DNA of 64,000 nucleotides from Methanosarcina horonobensis HB-1 = JCM 15518. Its GTDB lineage: Archaea > Halobacteriota > Methanosarcinia > Methanosarcinales > Methanosarcinaceae. The DNA lies in NCBI RefSeq assembly GCF_000970285.1, contig NZ_CP009516.1, positions 1,157,036 to 1,221,035 of the forward strand, in the 5' to 3' direction. Under the pieces are notes generated by a model. The model saw nothing but the letters and a program-made list of their open reading frames with translations. It made no database searches and was not told the origin of the DNA. The position numbers and the translations under genes were made by a program. This document shows positions 46,202 through 55,392 of this stretch, one piece after another (the stretch's first letter is position 1; every line of letters begins with the position of its first letter).

Positions 46202-48840
46202 GCCACCTCCCTGTTTACCACGGAACGGACAATTCTGTGGATTGTATCGGGCTTGCTGAAGTCGCTCTTTGTCGGGTTGATTCCGTCTTCTCCATATTTG
46301 AACTGAACAAGCACACCTCTGGTGTCTCTTACTGTGAGGTCATACTGGACTTCAAGGTCCTGAAGGGCGTTGACAAGTCTCCTCTGCAGGTAACCTGACT
46401 GCGAAGTTCTGACCGCAGTATCCACAAGACCTTCTCTACCACCGATTGCGTGGAAGAAATACTCGGTCGGGTTAAGCCCGCTCTTGTAACTTGCCTTGAC
46501 GAAACCGTGAGCGTCCGATCCAAGGTCTCCTTCCTGGAAGTGCGGGAGGGTTCTGCCTGAGTATCCTCTGCGAATGCGCTCTCCACGCACTGCCTGCTGG
46601 CCGACACAGGCTGCCATCTGGGTAAGGTTAAGGATAGAACCTCTGGCTCCTGAGCGGGCCATGATAACTGCAGGGTTCTCAAGACCCATGTGGCTGTCTG
46701 CAATTCCACCGGTCTCGTCTCTGGCTTTTCCGAGCTTCTGCATAATGCTCATCTCGATTGTTTCATCGAGGGTTCTGCCCGGGAGAGGTTCGAGTTCTTT
46801 ATTCTGGTATGACTTGATAAGGTTCTGAACGGCATCTTCTGCTTTACCGAGGACCTCATTGATCTGAATCCTGGCTTCTTTTGGAATATCTTCATCAGCT
46901 ATTCCGAAACTCAGGCCCGTGCGCATAATTGCCCTTATTGCAAGTTTTGTCATGTCGTCAACAAAGCGGGCCCCGGCTTCGGGGCTGACGTCCTTGATGA
47001 TGCGGTCCTGGATTTTTCCTTTGAAGGCTCCTATTGCCGCTTCGTCTATTGTACCCGTAATCAGTTCTCCTTTCCGGATCACAACATAAGCATCGTTGGG
47101 ACACCCTTCTTTCTTACAGGTATCACAGTGTGAGCAGACCTGGGCTGAGAACTCTATATTGAGGTCTTCAGGCAGGATCTGGCTGAAAATCTGCTTTCCT
47201 GTCCAGTAGGGTTTTCCATACTCGTCATGTCCTGCAGGTTCTGGCAGTTTGCGTGCACTGCTCTTTCTCAGAAGGTCGTAAGCATCGAAACTGGAAATCC
47301 TGTTTTCAAAACGGGTCAGCAGGAAAAGCCCGGAAATGTGGTCGTGAATCCCGCCGATAATGGGACCTCCGAAACGCGGGGAGAGAATGTTCTCCTGAAC
47401 CTGCATGAGGATCTTTGCCTCAGCCCTTGACTCTTCAGTCTGTAGGGCGTGCATATTCATTTCGTCCCCGTCAAAGTCAGCGTTATACGGAGGACAGACT
47501 GCAGGGTTTAGCCTGAAGGTTTTGTTTGGCAGCACCTTTACAGAGTGTGCCATGATACTCATTTTGTGCAGAGACGGCTGCCTGTTGAAAAGTACGGTAT
47601 CACCGTCTTTTAACTGGCGTTCAACAGTCCAGCCGAACTCCAGCTTCTCTGCAAGGTCGTCCTTGTTCATGTTGGTTACTTTTATGCGCCTGCCGTCAGA
47701 CCTGAACACATAGTTCGCTCCCGGATGAACGTCTTCACCGTTCCTTACATAGACTTTGAGCTGTTCGATATTCCTGGGGGTTACCACTGCAGGAATAGTA
47801 AGGGTCCTTGCAATGGGCATAGGGACACCGACTTCGTTTATGCTGAGGTTCGGGTCAGGAGAGATTACTGTACGGGCAGAGAAGTTAACACGTTTACCTG
47901 ACAGGCTTCCTCTGAATCTTCCTTCTTTACCTTTCAAACGCTGGGAAAGGGTCTTGAGAGGTCTGCCTGATCTGTGCCTTGCAGGCGGGATCCCTGAAAC
48001 CGAGTTGTCAAAGAATGTGGTAACGTGATACTGAAGCAGCTCCCAGAGGTCCTCTATGATAAGCTGCGGAGCTCCTGCTTCCCTGTTTTCCTGGAATCTC
48101 TGGTTGATCCTGATAATGTCTACCAGCTTGTGGGTCAGGTCGTCTTCACTGCGCTGCCCGGACTCCAGAGTAATCGAAGGACGCACTGTAACCGGAGGTA
48201 CGGGCAGGACGGTAAGGATCATCCATTCGGGCCTTGCATTCTTCGGGTCCATCCCTACAACCCTGATATCTTCATCCGGGATGTTTTCGAAGCGGTCCCT
48301 TATTTCAGTAGGGGTCAGCTTCTCTCCGTTTTCCAGGTATTCACTGGGCTTTTCGAACTTTATTTCGAGCTGCTCTTCATTACAGTAAGGGCAGTTCTTT
48401 ACCTTGCTTGCTTCTTTATATACTTCATTAATCAGGTCATCAGGCATGTGCCCGATTTCTTCGATTGCAGTAAGTTGATCCAGAAACTGCTGTTTCTGGG
48501 CGGGTTCCAGCAGAAGCCTGCTGCATTTCCTGCAGGTTGCCCTGAGGAGTTTTCTGATTACCTTGTTAAAACCTACGTGGACAACAGGGGCAACAAGTTC
48601 TATGTGCCCGAAGTGTCCCGGACACTCTCCTGCCCTGCCTGAACAGGTCTTGCAGCGAAGCCCTGGGTCAATAACCCCGAGTTTTGTGTCCATAAGCCCC
48701 ATGTCAATCGGAAATCCGTCGTCATCGTAAGTGTCAGCCGTGATGATAGGGGTTGCACTCATCTTACGGATTTCTTTTGGGGACATTAAACCGAATTTGA
48801 TAGAAGAAATTCTTTTAGGAATTGGAGGTACGTTTGCCAT
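46198..48840 (-). CDS. rpoA1: RNA polymerase subunit A'
   Basis: 880 residues. Zinc-binding N-terminus CKTCSGRAGECPGHFGH and CRKCSRLLL, the catalytic NADFDGDEMNMH with the three Mg-binding aspartates, and VNFSARTVISPDPNLSINEV (20). GAGGTGG lies three to four bases before the ATG. Together with A'' it makes the split largest subunit typical of archaea. Confidence 0.97.
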   Translation of the reverse strand: MANVPPIPKRISSIKFGLMSPKEIRKMSATPIITADTYDDDGFPIDMGLMDTKLGVIDPGLRCKTCSGRAGECPGHFGHIELVAPVVHVGFNKVIRKLLRATCRKCSRLLLEPAQKQQFLDQLTAIEEIGHMPDDLINEVYKEASKVKNCPYCNEEQLEIKFEKPSEYLENGEKLTPTEIRDRFENIPDEDIRVVGMDPKNARPEWMILTVLPVPPVTVRPSITLESGQRSEDDLTHKLVDIIRINQRFQENREAGAPQLIIEDLWELLQYHVTTFFDNSVSGIPPARHRSGRPLKTLSQRLKGKEGRFRGSLSGKRVNFSARTVISPDPNLSINEVGVPMPIARTLTIPAVVTPRNIEQLKVYVRNGEDVHPGANYVFRSDGRRIKVTNMNKDDLAEKLEFGWTVERQLKDGDTVLFNRQPSLHKMSIMAHSVKVLPNKTFRLNPAVCPPYNADFDGDEMNMHALQTEESRAEAKILMQVQENILSPRFGGPIIGGIHDHISGLFLLTRFENRISSFDAYDLLRKSSARKLPEPAGHDEYGKPYWTGKQIFSQILPEDLNIEFSAQVCSHCDTCKKEGCPNDAYVVIRKGELITGTIDEAAIGAFKGKIQDRIIKDVSPEAGARFVDDMTKLAIRAIMRTGLSFGIADEDIPKEARIQINEVLGKAEDAVQNLIKSYQNKELEPLPGRTLDETIEMSIMQKLGKARDETGGIADSHMGLENPAVIMARSGARGSILNLTQMAACVGQQAVRGERIRRGYSGRTLPHFQEGDLGSDAHGFVKASYKSGLNPTEYFFHAIGGREGLVDTAVRTSQSGYLQRRLVNALQDLEVQYDLTVRDTRGVLVQFKYGEDGINPTKSDFSKPDTIHRIVRSVVNREVA

Positions 48841-48854
48841 ATATCCACCTCACT

Positions 48855-50669
48855 TTATACAGCATCTTCAAGGTTAAGCCTGGGAGCAACTCCAAGGGAC
48901 TTAATCTCGTCCAGTAACAGCTTGAACGCATAGCTCATCTCTACCGGATATATGTCAGTGTCAGCACCGCAGGCTGAACAGAAAGCTACGTTCCGCTGCT
49001 TGTCGTATGTTGCAATCATTCCACAGTGCGAGCAGACAAGTTCCACCACTTTGTCAGACTCGTCCAGCAATCTTTCTTTTAAAGACATGGCAGCTCCGTG
49101 CCCTACCAGCACGTCACGCTCCATTTCTCCGAACCTGAGACCTCCTTCCCTTGCTCTACCTTCAGTAGGCTGGCGGGTAAGAACCTGTACAGGTCCGCGG
49201 GACCTTGCGTGCATCTTGGAAGTAACCATGTGGTGCAATTTCTGGTAAAGGATTACGCCAACGAAGACATCTGCAGGGATCATCCTGCCTGTTGCTCCAT
49301 CATAGAAAATCTCTTTTCCTGTGTGGGCAAAGCCGTGTTTTTTCAGGGCTTCTCTGAGGTCGTCTTCGTTTTCTCCTGAGAAGGCGGTTGCATTAACTCT
49401 TCTACCTTCCATGGAGCCAACTTTTCCGCCAATCATTTCCAGGACGTGGCCCACAGTCATACGTGAAGGAATTGCGTGCGGGTTAATCATCAGGTCCGGA
49501 GTCAGGCCTGATTCTGTAAACGGCATGTCAGCAATAGGGACTTTTAAGCCGATAACTCCTTTTTGCCCGTGCCTGGAAGCGAACTTGTCTCCTATGTCCG
49601 GGATCCTTTCGTCCCTTACCTTTACCTTTGCAAGGCGGGTTCCGTTAATGGATTCCGTAAGGATGACGGTGTCCACAATTCCTGTTTCGTTGGAACGCAT
49701 GGTAACAGAGCTTTCTCTCCTCTGTTCAACTGCAATTCCGAAGTCTGAAGGCTCTTCAAGGAATCTCGGAGGACTTGTCTTTCCTATAAGCACATCGTTG
49801 GGGCCTACAGGGGTCTCAGGGTTTACAAGTCCGTCTATGTCAAGGTTTGCATACGCGTCAGCGCTGCGGGCTCCACGGTATTCGGAGTCAGGGATCTCGA
49901 ACTTGTCTTCCTGCCCACCAGGATACCTTCTTTCTTCACCTTCAAAAGTCCTGAGGAAGTGGCTTCTCCCGAGCCCTCTTTCGATTGAACCCTTATTGAA
50001 AATCAGAGCGTCTTCAATATTATATCCTTCATATGACAGGATTGCAACCACGAAGTTCTGGCCTGCAGGCCTGTCATCGAAACCTATTGCTTCGGAAGTC
50101 CTTGTTCTCGTAAGTGCCCTCTGAGGGTAGTGAAGGACATGAGCACGGGTATCGGGTCTTAACTTCTGGTTTGCTGTAGAAACCCCGATACACTGCTTAA
50201 TCATGGCTGCACCCATGGTGTTACGCGGAGATGCATTATGTTCCGGGTAAGGGACCATTCCGGTACAGATCCCGAGCATAAGCTCAGGGTCGAGTTCCAT
50301 ATGGGTATGGCTGTCAGTAATATCAGACTCATAGAGAGCAATGAATGCATTTTCTTCTTCTTCAGCATCCAGATACTCTACACAGCCTTCTTTTACCAGG
50401 TCTTCAAAACTGATTTCTTTATTCTTCAGTTTCTGTACCTGCTCTTGAGTTACTCTGGGAGCACCATTTTCCACAACTAAAAGAGGCCTTCTTGCCCTGC
50501 CCATATCAGAGTTTATGATTACTTCCCTGGTGCTGTCATTAAGAGCAATGTTCACCTGCTTGGAGATGAATCCCTGTCGCCTCATTTTTCTGAGCTCTTC
50601 TACGAGTTCCGCAGGGTTGTCATGAGTCCCGACGAGCTCTCCGTTTATGAATACTTTTGCTTTAGTCAT
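48855..50669 (-). CDS. rpoB1: RNA polymerase subunit B' (C-terminal half of B)
   Basis: 604 residues. [20 protein letters not shown] (20), [15 protein letters not shown] and the C-terminal zinc site CSHCGMIA ... CSACG. GAGGGG lies upstream of the ATG. B is split into B'' and B' here, as in methanogens and Halobacteria. Confidence 0.97.
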   Translation of the reverse strand: MTKAKVFINGELVGTHDNPAELVEELRKMRRQGFISKQVNIALNDSTREVIINSDMGRARRPLLVVENGAPRVTQEQVQKLKNKEISFEDLVKEGCVEYLDAEEEENAFIALYESDITDSHTHMELDPELMLGICTGMVPYPEHNASPRNTMGAAMIKQCIGVSTANQKLRPDTRAHVLHYPQRALTRTRTSEAIGFDDRPAGQNFVVAILSYEGYNIEDALIFNKGSIERGLGRSHFLRTFEGEERRYPGGQEDKFEIPDSEYRGARSADAYANLDIDGLVNPETPVGPNDVLIGKTSPPRFLEEPSDFGIAVEQRRESSVTMRSNETGIVDTVILTESINGTRLAKVKVRDERIPDIGDKFASRHGQKGVIGLKVPIADMPFTESGLTPDLMINPHAIPSRMTVGHVLEMIGGKVGSMEGRRVNATAFSGENEDDLREALKKHGFAHTGKEIFYDGATGRMIPADVFVGVILYQKLHHMVTSKMHARSRGPVQVLTRQPTEGRAREGGLRFGEMERDVLVGHGAAMSLKERLLDESDKVVELVCSHCGMIATYDKQRNVAFCSACGADTDIYPVEMSYAFKLLLDEIKSLGVAPRLNLEDAV

Positions 50670-50683
50670 ATAACATCAACCCC

Positions 50684-52333
50684 TCAGTCACCGTACATTG
50701 ATCCAGAGTCGTCCATATCCGAATAATCGTAGAAATCATCATCTTTGAATTTGGTTTCGGGCTCCGGAGTTTCTTCGAACTCTTCAACAATTTCTTCCCC
50801 GAATTCATCGAGTAATATTTCTTTTATTCTTGCCGGGATTTCCGGCACTTTCACAACTACTTTTTCGACGTTAAGGTCGTAGAGTATTTTCTTCATGCTT
50901 TCTGTTTCTTCTATTCCCGTGGAGAGTTCGACCATTTCGGCAAAGTTTTTCACGAGACCACAATTCGGACCTTCAGGAGTTTCTGAAGGACAGAGCCGTC
51001 CCCACTGGGTTGCATGCAGGTCACGAGCCTCGAAGTGAGGCTGGGCACGGGAAAGCGGCGAAATTACACGGCGCAGGTGGGAAAGGGTAGAAATGTAGTC
51101 ATTTCTGTCAAGAAGCTGGGAAACACCAGTCCTTCCTCCTACCCAGTTTCCTGTTGCCAGGGGATGCTGCAGCCGGTCGGTCAGGACATCTGCCCTTACA
51201 ATTGTGGCAACGTTAAGTTCCCTGTTCCTCATGTTTGCACGTTCGAGCTGGTACTTTATGTCCCTTGCCAGCCTGTTGAAGGATACCCTGAAGAGGTCTT
51301 CCATCAGGTCGCCTGCGAGTTTAAGCCTCTTGTTTGCGTAGTGGTCTTTGTCATCTTCGGTACGCTTTTTAAGAGCCAGTTCGAAGCAGGACTCAGCCAT
51401 CCTTGCCAGGAAATGAGCTTTTGAGATCCTGTCTCTCATGTCGTTCCCAAGATGAGGGAAGAGATACCTGTCAATTACGTAGTTTGCCCTTTTTATCTGG
51501 TATTCCTTGGCCTGCCCTGCAGCAACCCTAGCCCCGATCTTCTCAATGGCTTCCTCCTGGGTTTCGACTTCGGCTTCTTCAAGGTTTTCCAGCATGAACT
51601 TGATTATTTCGGGATCGCTTGAAACTGCATTTACGATATCTTCGTCAGTCACTATCCCGAGAGCCCTCATGAGTGTAATAAAGTACACTCTACCGGATAT
51701 CGAAGGGAAAGAAACCTCAAGCAGGGACTTTCTGCCTCTTTCCACAATTACGAGTGCCCTGTATCCTCTCTTCTGCGAAAATACCTTTGCAACCTCAATC
51801 TCATCGCCGTAACGTTCTCCGTACTCGACAAGGATTTTGTTGGGGGCAAGATCCTCAAGAGTCATAACTACCCTTTCAGTGCCGCCGATAATGAAGTATC
51901 CCCCGGGGTCCAGAGGGTCTTCTCCATAGCGAACTTTCTCCAGCTCGCTGAGCCCGAGAAGGTTGCAGATCTTGGATTTGACCATGACAGGAAGCTGCCC
52001 GATCTTTGCTTCCATTGCCTCGGACTCGATTCCATCTTTTACAACACTCATTTCCAGGTAGAGAGGGCCTGAGTACGAAAGGTTTCTGAGCCTAGCCTCG
52101 TTGGGGTAAAGTTTTTCGATTGCTCCGTCTGCCTCCTTTACCACCGGATGTTCTACCCGGATCTTGCCGAGCTTGAGATAAGTGTCCTCGATGTCGGTTT
52201 CTATTATTCTCTGTTCATCTATGATCTTTTGCAGCCCGTAGTCTATAAACTTGTTAAACGAGTCTATATGATGCTGCACTATCTTGTCCCGTGTAAAATA
52301 AGCCTGCGACAGTATACTGCTTTCTAACGCGAT
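50684..52333 (-). CDS. rpoB2: RNA polymerase subunit B'' (N-terminal half of B)
   Basis: About 550 residues. QHHIDSFNKFIDYGLQKIID (20), IIGGTERVVMTLEDLAPNKI (20) and the C-terminal TPEGPNCGLVKNFAEM are diagnostic. The GTG at 52279 lacks an SD and would cut off the conserved lead-in ALESSILSQAYFTRDKIV, which is open in frame upstream. GAGGG (52345-52341) lies seven bases before an ATC codon at 52333, the most plausible start; no ATG, GTG or TTG is available before the in-frame stop. The acidic C-terminus (DDDFYDYSDMDDSGSM) is unusual. Confidence 0.93.
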   Translation of the reverse strand: MALESSILSQAYFTRDKIVQHHIDSFNKFIDYGLQKIIDEQRIIETDIEDTYLKLGKIRVEHPVVKEADGAIEKLYPNEARLRNLSYSGPLYLEMSVVKDGIESEAMEAKIGQLPVMVKSKICNLLGLSELEKVRYGEDPLDPGGYFIIGGTERVVMTLEDLAPNKILVEYGERYGDEIEVAKVFSQKRGYRALVIVERGRKSLLEVSFPSISGRVYFITLMRALGIVTDEDIVNAVSSDPEIIKFMLENLEEAEVETQEEAIEKIGARVAAGQAKEYQIKRANYVIDRYLFPHLGNDMRDRISKAHFLARMAESCFELALKKRTEDDKDHYANKRLKLAGDLMEDLFRVSFNRLARDIKYQLERANMRNRELNVATIVRADVLTDRLQHPLATGNWVGGRTGVSQLLDRNDYISTLSHLRRVISPLSRAQPHFEARDLHATQWGRLCPSETPEGPNCGLVKNFAEMVELSTGIEETESMKKILYDLNVEKVVVKVPEIPARIKEILLDEFGEEIVEEFEETPEPETKFKDDDFYDYSDMDDSGSMYGD

Positions 52334-52489
52334 GATAGCACCCTCTTTGCTTTGGTAAAACGAAAATCAATAAACGATGATCCTCAGATCTTTTAGTGGT
52401 TGAATCTTTCAGTACGATGGTGCATGGGATTCAAAAAGATATTCAGTGAAAAAAATGTGATCATGCAAGCGGTTTTAACTCCCCTCCGC

Positions 52490-52726
52490 TTACTCGATCA
52501 CAAGTCTGTAATAATCTGCCTCCCCTGCAGTTTGACTTTTTCTTGTGATCTTCACGACGTCTCCGACGGCAGCCCCTATTTCCTTACAAACAGGATCCTG
52601 CACCTTGATCTTCGGAAGTTGTTCCTTTTCAATGGAATACTTGCTTAAAACAGACTTTAACTCGCCCTCAGACATTATTTCATGCTTAGGGACCGCCTCA
52701 TGGTCGAGCAGGCTGAACTTTGTCAA
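52490..52726 (-). CDS. rpoH: RNA polymerase subunit H
   Basis: 78 residues from a TTG at 52726, preceded by GGAGG with a six- to seven-base spacer; a longer ORF from 52756 would be atypical. FSLLDHEAVPKHEIMSEGEL (20) and VCKEIGAAVGDVVKITRKS are the RPB5-C-terminal fold of archaeal subunit H. First gene of the polymerase operon, after tRNA-Lys. Confidence 0.92.
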   Translation of the reverse strand: MTKFSLLDHEAVPKHEIMSEGELKSVLSKYSIEKEQLPKIKVQDPVCKEIGAAVGDVVKITRKSQTAGEADYYRLVIE

Positions 52727-52811
52727 ATCCTTTCCTCCAAAAATAAAGCATCTCAAAAAACTTGATCAATTCTACAGCGGATGGCCTTTCCGCCGGTTGT
52801 AATAAAGAACA

Positions 52812-52888
52812 TGGCGGGCCCGTAGGGATTTGAACCCTAGGCCGACTGGTTAAAAGCCAGTCGCTCTGCCTGACTGAGCTACGGGCCC
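52812..52888 (-). tRNA. tRNA-Lys (anticodon UUU)
   Basis: The 74-base body is 52815-52888. The acceptor stem GGGCCCG/CGGGCCC pairs fully, the anticodon stem ACTGG/CCAGT frames the loop CTTTTAA, and the T arm is TAGGG-TTCAAAT-CCCTA. The 3' CCA is encoded (52812-52814). No intron. It lies upstream of rpoH on the same strand. Confidence 0.95.
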
Positions 52889-53016
52889 AGATTATTTATT
52901 TCTCCACCTCTGTATTTTGCACCACTGAAGGCAAATTTGCCGGTATGCAACCCTGCTGCCCCGCTGCATCAGGGAGCACCTCTTTCACCGGTGCAACCCT
53001 CTAATTATAGCTATAC

Positions 53017-53025
53017 TATTTATAA
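53017..53025 (-). promoter_or_regulatory. TATA box upstream of tRNA-Lys
   Basis: TTATAAATA on the minus strand predicts transcription from about 52995, some 107 bases before the tRNA 5' end. The leader between is GC-rich and can fold (GCACC...GGTGC; two AGGGTTGCA direct repeats), so the primary transcript may include a second small RNA. Confidence 0.45.
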
Positions 53026-53858
53026 CTTATGGTGAGTTTACTTTTTCTCCTGATCTCCCTAAAGTTTGTGACAAAATTTCTTTAGTATGTGTTGAATTTA
53101 TACAAATATTTTTCTGATTTTGCCAGAAAGATATATGTACGAGAATTTTCACTTTTTTAAAAGTAAGGCCAAAAACTGAATAGTTCCTCCATGAATTATT
53201 CCTCCATATACTCGAGTAAACGAAAACTTTTGCCCCGATTTTAAATAATGTCCCGATTTCCCGACAGTCATATCTCCAAAAATAACGCAATATTCAACCT
53301 CTAAGCAGGAGTCCCCTTCTTCGACAGGTCGGAGAGGAATGCGTAATCTGTACCAACTTTCCTCTACTGCTAATATATATCAACATTCACCGCTAATTTA
53401 TTTTTAACCAAACGCCTCGGAGCTTCCAAAGTGGAGCAGGGCACTGCATAAGCAGATAACAGCTTAATCTGAGTCTACAAATGTTGGTTAAGTTTAGTGT
53501 GGCATGGGTAATGGTAACATTCCTCCTGAAATAACCTTTGAAGGATCTGCACTAAACCGGGTAGCCATCACAGCAATGTGATTAAGGAGTGGTTCTCCCG
53601 ATGTTGACCTGCCTTACGCATCAGATGATCTGCATTAGCGGTGAGATGCAAGCTACTTCCTCAAAACCGAGCCGTTAGGCGAAGGTTTTAGGCGGGAGCA
53701 GTTGACTCGCTAATTATAACTTCGAATGTAAGCATTAGCGTTCTGGTGCAAAAAATCTGAGCATGTAGCCTAAGGAACCATATTTTACAGAACTTTTTTT
53801 ACATTTATTAAATAAAATTAATCTGGTACTTTTGATTTTTATCCTTGCAGTTTAACAT
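53026..53858. other. Gene-poor region of mobile-element debris
   Basis: About 830 bases with no intact gene. It contains the GGGAGCAGTTGAC-type stem-loop (listed separately) and a partial IS256-type end at 53779-53796. Confidence 0.5.
53651..53702 (+). ncRNA. Nested stem-loop resembling an IS605/IS1341 right end (omega RNA-like) remnant
   Basis: CTTCC (53656-53660) pairs with GGGAG (53694-53698); inside, AAAACC (53663-53668) pairs with GGTTTT (53684-53689), and innermost GCC pairs with GGC around a GTTA loop. It ends GGGAGCAGTTGAC, a pattern I associate with the 3' ends of TnpB-carrying elements. No tnpB is left upstream. The assignment is from memory of such ends and is tentative. Confidence 0.35.
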
Positions 53859-54394
53859 TTATTCTTTTAAGCGGTTAAGAAGTTCCAATTGCGAATCTAT
53901 TAGTTCCAACTGTTTTTCCAATCTATCACATATATTTTCTTGCTCCTTTAACAGTTTAATTTGCTCTCTTAGTTGATCAATCAGTATATCTTTATTTTTC
54001 AATTGAGCATCAAGTCTTTGAACTAAACTAATAACCGCTTCCGATCCGGCATTATAAATTTTAAGAATTTCTTCTCTTGAATGCATCATTTACCCCCAAC
54101 TGTTTTAGAGATTATCTAAAAATGCTTTTGCTCATTTACTTTAAGATTTGAGACGATTCAGTCGTCTAACCACAATGTATATTATCGCAGCTTATATGAA
54201 TGCTTGACTTGATTCTGTCAATACCTTAATGGCCATCATCAGCCCATATAAGCTTCAATCGGAGAAATAAATCCTTAACTGGTTCCAAAACAAGATCACA
54301 AAACCTATGCGCCTGTAAATAGCAAATCTGTATTATGGCGAAGAAAAGAACACCTGGAAATTCAGAATCCACAGAACTTTCGGTACACTGCCAG
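53779..54394. repeat. IS256-type terminal repeat split by a 574-bp segment with 10-bp direct repeats
   Basis: 53779-53796 matches the inner part of the right end of the IS at 22705-23973 (CATATTTTACAGAACTTT, 18 of 18), and 54371-54394 matches the outer part (ACAGAACTTTCGGTACACTG plus CCAG, 24 of 24). Joined at the shared ACAGAACTTT they rebuild one continuous IS end, so the segment between looks like an insertion flanked by a 10-bp target duplication. The segment carries the IS66-like fragment. Confidence 0.65.
53859..54089 (-). pseudogene. Orphan N-terminus of an IS66-type transposase (coiled coil)
   Basis: 76 residues. SREEILKIYNAGSEAVISLV (20) is the N-terminal signature of IS66 TnpC proteins; a leucine-rich coiled coil follows (DQLREQIKLLKEQ, LEKQLELIDSQLELLNRL) and the frame stops where TnpC would continue with its NSRNSSKPPS linker. 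No zinc-finger or catalytic domain remains. Relic, or a small coiled-coil protein in its own right. Confidence 0.55.
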
Positions 54395-54477
54395 TGATTT
54401 TTGCATATTCCTTCAACTATCTTAAAAAATTAGTGTTTTCCATAAACGACTAATAAGTAGAAGTTAATTAATAATTC

Positions 54478-55206
54478 ATGCAGGGTGAGAAATTAAGGGG
54501 CACAAAGCTGAGGAGCTCACGGATATTTTCTATCATAAAACAAGATTTTGAAACTTATATTGCTGAAGTAAAAACGAAACTAGAGGACTCATTCGAACTC
54601 GTTTGTATAGAGACTAGCCGTGGAACAGTAGAAAGCAAATACTATAAGGCTGAAAAAGCGGATAAAGGTATAATTGTTATTGGAGGAATAGGTGAGGGCT
54701 TTCAAACTCCAGCTGATAGCCTATACCCTCGTTTGAGTGAATATTTTAAAGAGACAGGTGTAAGTTCACTAAATGTAAAGTTCAGGGAAGCAGGAAATCT
54801 TGCAGAATCCGTTATAGATGTTCTAGTAGGGATTGAGTTTTTAAAATCGGAAAATATCAAGACACTTGGCTTGATTGGGTATTCTTTTGGAGGTGCAGTT
54901 GTAGTTCAAGCAGCGTTCAATGAAACTGACGTAAAAACAATAGTTTTGATCTCAACTCAGAGTTACGGACTTAGCCCGATTTCCTTCCTTCCGAAAGAAA
55001 CATCAGTGTTCATAATTCACGGTGAGGAAGATGAAGTAATACCGCCGGAAATTGCGGTACAGGTATATGAACAAGCACATGAACCTAAAAGAATTGAAAT
55101 TTTCGATACAAAAGCTTCACATGACTTAAGTGAGATAGCTGACGAAATTTACGTTGAAGTAAAAGACTGGATTACAAAGTATTTGATAGATAAGTCGGAA
55201 AAATAA
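54478..55206 (+). CDS. Alpha/beta hydrolase
   Basis: 242 residues, cytosolic. The nucleophile elbow is GLIGYSFGGAVVVQAAF, the acid is in IIHGEEDEVIPPE and the His in ASHDLSEIAD, so the Ser-Asp-His triad is complete. It resembles dienelactone hydrolase/peptidase S9-like folds. No obvious ribosome binding site before the ATG at 54478; start is therefore somewhat uncertain. It stands alone beside IS debris; substrate unknown. Confidence 0.8.
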   Translation: MQGEKLRGTKLRSSRIFSIIKQDFETYIAEVKTKLEDSFELVCIETSRGTVESKYYKAEKADKGIIVIGGIGEGFQTPADSLYPRLSEYFKETGVSSLNVKFREAGNLAESVIDVLVGIEFLKSENIKTLGLIGYSFGGAVVVQAAFNETDVKTIVLISTQSYGLSPISFLPKETSVFIIHGEEDEVIPPEIAVQVYEQAHEPKRIEIFDTKASHDLSEIADEIYVEVKDWITKYLIDKSEK

Positions 55207-55392
55207 GAGGAGTAATAAGATCATAGAAAAATTTATTATATATCTTAAGACAACGTAAAATGCCTTCGTGTGGAAAGATTGCATCCGTACATTTTTCCGT
55301 ATTTTCAATCCCGAATTTTGCTTCGGGAGCGAAAGTCAGCTACTATCTGGATAAGTCATTTTTTTGTCGCTGCCTTTCTGCTCTTATTTCTT

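Noticed and set aside
49321-50124. 267-residue plus-strand ORF opposite rpoB'
   Set aside because: Antisense shadow; low-complexity Ser/Pro composition, no start signal.
53300-53700. 7S (SRP) RNA or RNase P RNA
   Set aside because: Short resemblances such as GGGAGCAG exist, but the conserved cores of either RNA could not be assembled.
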